Origin: Pseudoalteromonas byunsanensis
Lineage (GTDB): Bacteria; Pseudomonadota; Gammaproteobacteria; Enterobacterales; Alteromonadaceae
Assembly: GCF_001854475.1 (NCBI RefSeq)
Contig: NZ_MNAN01000035.1
Span: 28,732 to 92,731, forward strand
Direction of reading: 5' to 3'
Length of the DNA stretch: 64,000 nucleotides
In this document: piece by piece, positions 62,528 through 64,000 of the stretch
Numbering within the stretch: the first letter of the stretch is position 1
Layout of the letters: every line of letters starts with the position of its first letter
The notes under the pieces: model-generated
Database searches by the model: none
Seen by the model: the letters and a program-made list of their open reading frames with translations, nothing else
Told to the model about the DNA's origin: nothing
Made by a program: the position numbers and the translations under genes

Positions 62528-63451
62528 TTAAATCGCCCGCCCGAGTGGTGGGCGTTTTCTGTTGATCACAGGGGCGTCATTCCCGAGGTTCTTTAACTTG
62601 TTTATTGGCAAAGTAGGGTAACAAAAACCCGAGAGTCTCTCACACTCCCGCCACAACCAAGATGCCAGTTCATCATCTTTAGCTTTTTTACTCGTGGTAA
62701 TTACCTTATTATCTTTGAAATATTGTCCTGTTGTGCACTCGCACTCCGTTGCTAAAGATAAAAACACGCCCGTTTGAGCACCTTTGAAGCTTGAGCGCGC
62801 TATTATTCTTCGAGCTAGTGGATACAGTAAAGTGAGTGATTTGGGAAAGGCTTGTTTTAACATTGGGGTATCAACGATACCCGGATCAAAGCAATTTACT
62901 GAGATAGTAGAATGCTGCAATAACTTGGCCAAATACCGAGTAAACAAGATGATAAATAGCTTACTGTTACAATAAGCATGCTCAGCGTTAAACTGAGACA
63001 CAAGCTCTATATCTGAGGTGTTAACTTTTGCATCTTTGTGGCGGAATGAAGCGGTATTGACCACCCTTGCCTGCCTCGCATTATTTAGCAAAGGCAACAA
63101 CTTTCCCGTTAGATAATATGGTGCAAGTTGGTTGACCGCAAAGGCCATTTCAATATGATCGGGGGATAATTCAAGCTCATTCTTTGGGTATATTCCCGCG
63201 TTATTAATCAATATATCAATGTGTCCTGTTACAGATTTGATATGATCACATGCTCGCTCTATTGAGCGCAAAGACCCTAAATCACATTCCACATAGTGTA
63301 CTGGATTTTTTAATGGTTCACGCTCAATTAAAGCGTCAAATCGGCACCTATTACGAGCCAGTACAAAAAACTCTGCCTGTTGCTTGTTATCTAGCTGGCG
63401 TAACCAAGAGACCCCAAAACCTGAGGTAGCGCCCGATATCACGATTTTCAC
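62528..63451 (-). CDS. Short-chain dehydrogenase/reductase
   Basis: NAD(P)-dependent SDR of 307 residues. The nucleotide motif is SGATSGFG near residues 6-13, the structural NNAG is in ILINNAGIYPK, catalytic Ser lies in VVNTASFRHKD, and Tyr and Lys in HAYCNSKLF (YxxxK). It resembles the retinol dehydrogenase/protochlorophyllide reductase-like group, with an extended C-terminus. Substrate is unknown. No operon partner is visible. Confidence 0.88.
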   Translation of the reverse strand: MKIVISGATSGFGVSWLRQLDNKQQAEFFVLARNRCRFDALIEREPLKNPVHYVECDLGSLRSIERACDHIKSVTGHIDILINNAGIYPKNELELSPDHIEMAFAVNQLAPYYLTGKLLPLLNNARQARVVNTASFRHKDAKVNTSDIELVSQFNAEHAYCNSKLFIILFTRYLAKLLQHSTISVNCFDPGIVDTPMLKQAFPKSLTLLYPLARRIIARSSFKGAQTGVFLSLATECECTTGQYFKDNKVITTSKKAKDDELASWLWRECERLSGFCYPTLPINKLKNLGNDAPVINRKRPPLGRAI

Positions 63452-63661
63452 TATGTGTTTTCCTTAACCAAACTGTGTGCCACTGACGGTCACTTTAATG
63501 TAGCTTTTTTGGAAAGGCAATACTGTAAATATGAATGGCTTGACGAACTAAAGTTACAACGAGGCTCATAACTCTTTAGGTAATTTAGAAAATTTGCTGT
63601 GAAATTTTATATTTCATAGAATGAGATAAGTTACCAACGTAGTGCTGGCAAAAATAAGAAT

Positions 63662-63737
63662 TGGCGTCCCCTAGGGGATTCGAACCCCTGTTACCGCCGT
63701 GAAAGGGCGGTGTCCTAGGCCTCTAGACGAAGGGGAC
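63662..63737 (-). tRNA. tRNA-Glu (TTC), copy 1
   Basis: On the minus strand a 76-nt tRNA with encoded CCA: acceptor GTCCCCT pairs with AGGGGAC, anticodon TTC within CCCTTTCACG, T-arm GGTTCGAATCC. The sequence is close to the E. coli tRNA-Glu. Confidence 0.97.
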
Positions 63738-63810
63738 ACTGAATTAGTGTCACTAGGACTGGTTATTTTAACTCTCACCATATGAGCTTTGTTACTTTAC
63801 CTAAGTAAAG

Positions 63811-63886
63811 TGGCGTCCCCTAGGGGATTCGAACCCCTGTTACCGCCGTGAAAGGGCGGTGTCCTAGGCCTCTAGACGAAGGGGAC
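63811..63886 (-). tRNA. tRNA-Glu (TTC), copy 2
   Basis: Identical to copy 1. The 73-bp spacer between copies 1 and 2 and the 74-bp spacer between copies 2 and 3 are nearly identical, so the array arose by duplication of a 149-150-bp unit. Confidence 0.97.
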
Positions 63887-63960
63887 ACTGGATTAGTGTC
63901 ACTAGGACTGGTTATTTTAACTCTCACCATATGAGCTTTTGTTACTTTACCTAAGTAAAG

Positions 63961-64000
63961 TGGCGTCCCCTAGGGGATTCGAACCCCTGTTACCGCCGTG
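63961..64000 (-). tRNA. tRNA-Glu (TTC), copy 3, cut by window edge
   Basis: The 3' 40 nt, from CCA to the anticodon stem, match copies 1 and 2 exactly. The remainder lies outside the window. Confidence 0.93.

Noticed and set aside
1..64000. CRISPR arrays, prophage and insertion sequences
   Set aside because: No regularly spaced direct repeats with unique spacers, no Cas, transposase, integrase or phage structural genes were recognised on either strand.

Overview
The window looks like a chromosomal segment of a marine gammaproteobacterium of the Alteromonadales, most likely Pseudoalteromonas or a close relative. The grounds are the gene content and order (rpsB-tsf-pyrH-frr-uppS opposite map-glnD-dapD; psp next to pspF-sapABCDF; rsxABCDGE-nth), the moderate AT bias, the tandem tRNA-Asn and tRNA-Glu arrays, and an intergenic repeat family of the CGTCATTCTGAACTTG type. 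The genus is an inference, since no database search was possible. No phage, insertion sequence, integrase or CRISPR array was found.

Layout. 1-8 kb: translation and nucleotide genes on the minus strand (uppS partial, frr, pyrH, tsf, rpsB) with a clear stringent-type rpsB promoter, then map, glnD and dapD on the plus strand. 8-10.6 kb: phenylalanine hydroxylase operon (phhA-phhB) with TyrR-like boxes, and methionine gamma-lyase with MetJ-like boxes. 10.7-21.1 kb: envelope stress block: ycjF, ycjX and pspCBA on the minus strand, divergent from pspF, which runs straight into sapABCDF. 21.2-26.8 kb: accessory region with a 51-codon ORF, a MacB/FtsX-type ABC transporter, then a small cassette of XRE regulator, double-glycine-like peptide and membrane protein, ending in a truncated second XRE gene and a repeat cluster. 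26.8-41.4 kb: TolB-propeller amidohydrolase, mtfA, an HrpB-type helicase, a TonB-dependent receptor, an alpha/beta hydrolase, uvrB and a MATE transporter. 41.4-42.7 kb: about 960 bp of non-coding DNA with an inverted pair of DnaA boxes and clustered GATC sites, then four identical tRNA-Asn genes. 42.8-51.6 kb: a CsrD-like degenerate GGDEF/EAL protein and the complete rsxABCDGE-nth operon, with a five-fold 45-residue repeat in RsxC.

51.6-60.6 kb is the most interesting part. Downstream of the intact nth gene are at least two displaced, progressively decayed copies of the nth 3' end (56453-56626 and 58490-58642), with a possible third trace at 60290. They divide the region into modules: an aldehyde/quinone/peroxide detoxification cluster (CurA-like reductase, YqhD-like dehydrogenase, frameshifted Ohr, DJ-1-like protein, LysR); a soluble PAS-MCP; and a cassette with a RiPP-like precursor peptide (GGG leader, Cys/Thr/Ser-rich core) and two paralogous membrane proteins. 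A membrane LytTR regulator lies divergent from the peptide. The pattern points to serial insertion at the 3' end of nth with no visible recombinase. The peptide plus six-helix membrane protein arrangement recalls the 25-kb cassette, and the membrane proteins share a C-terminal motif by eye. These two loci are the best candidates for an undescribed system.

60.6-64 kb: cytochrome b561, an orphan ORF, an SDR oxidoreductase and the start of a tandem tRNA-Glu array that runs off the window.
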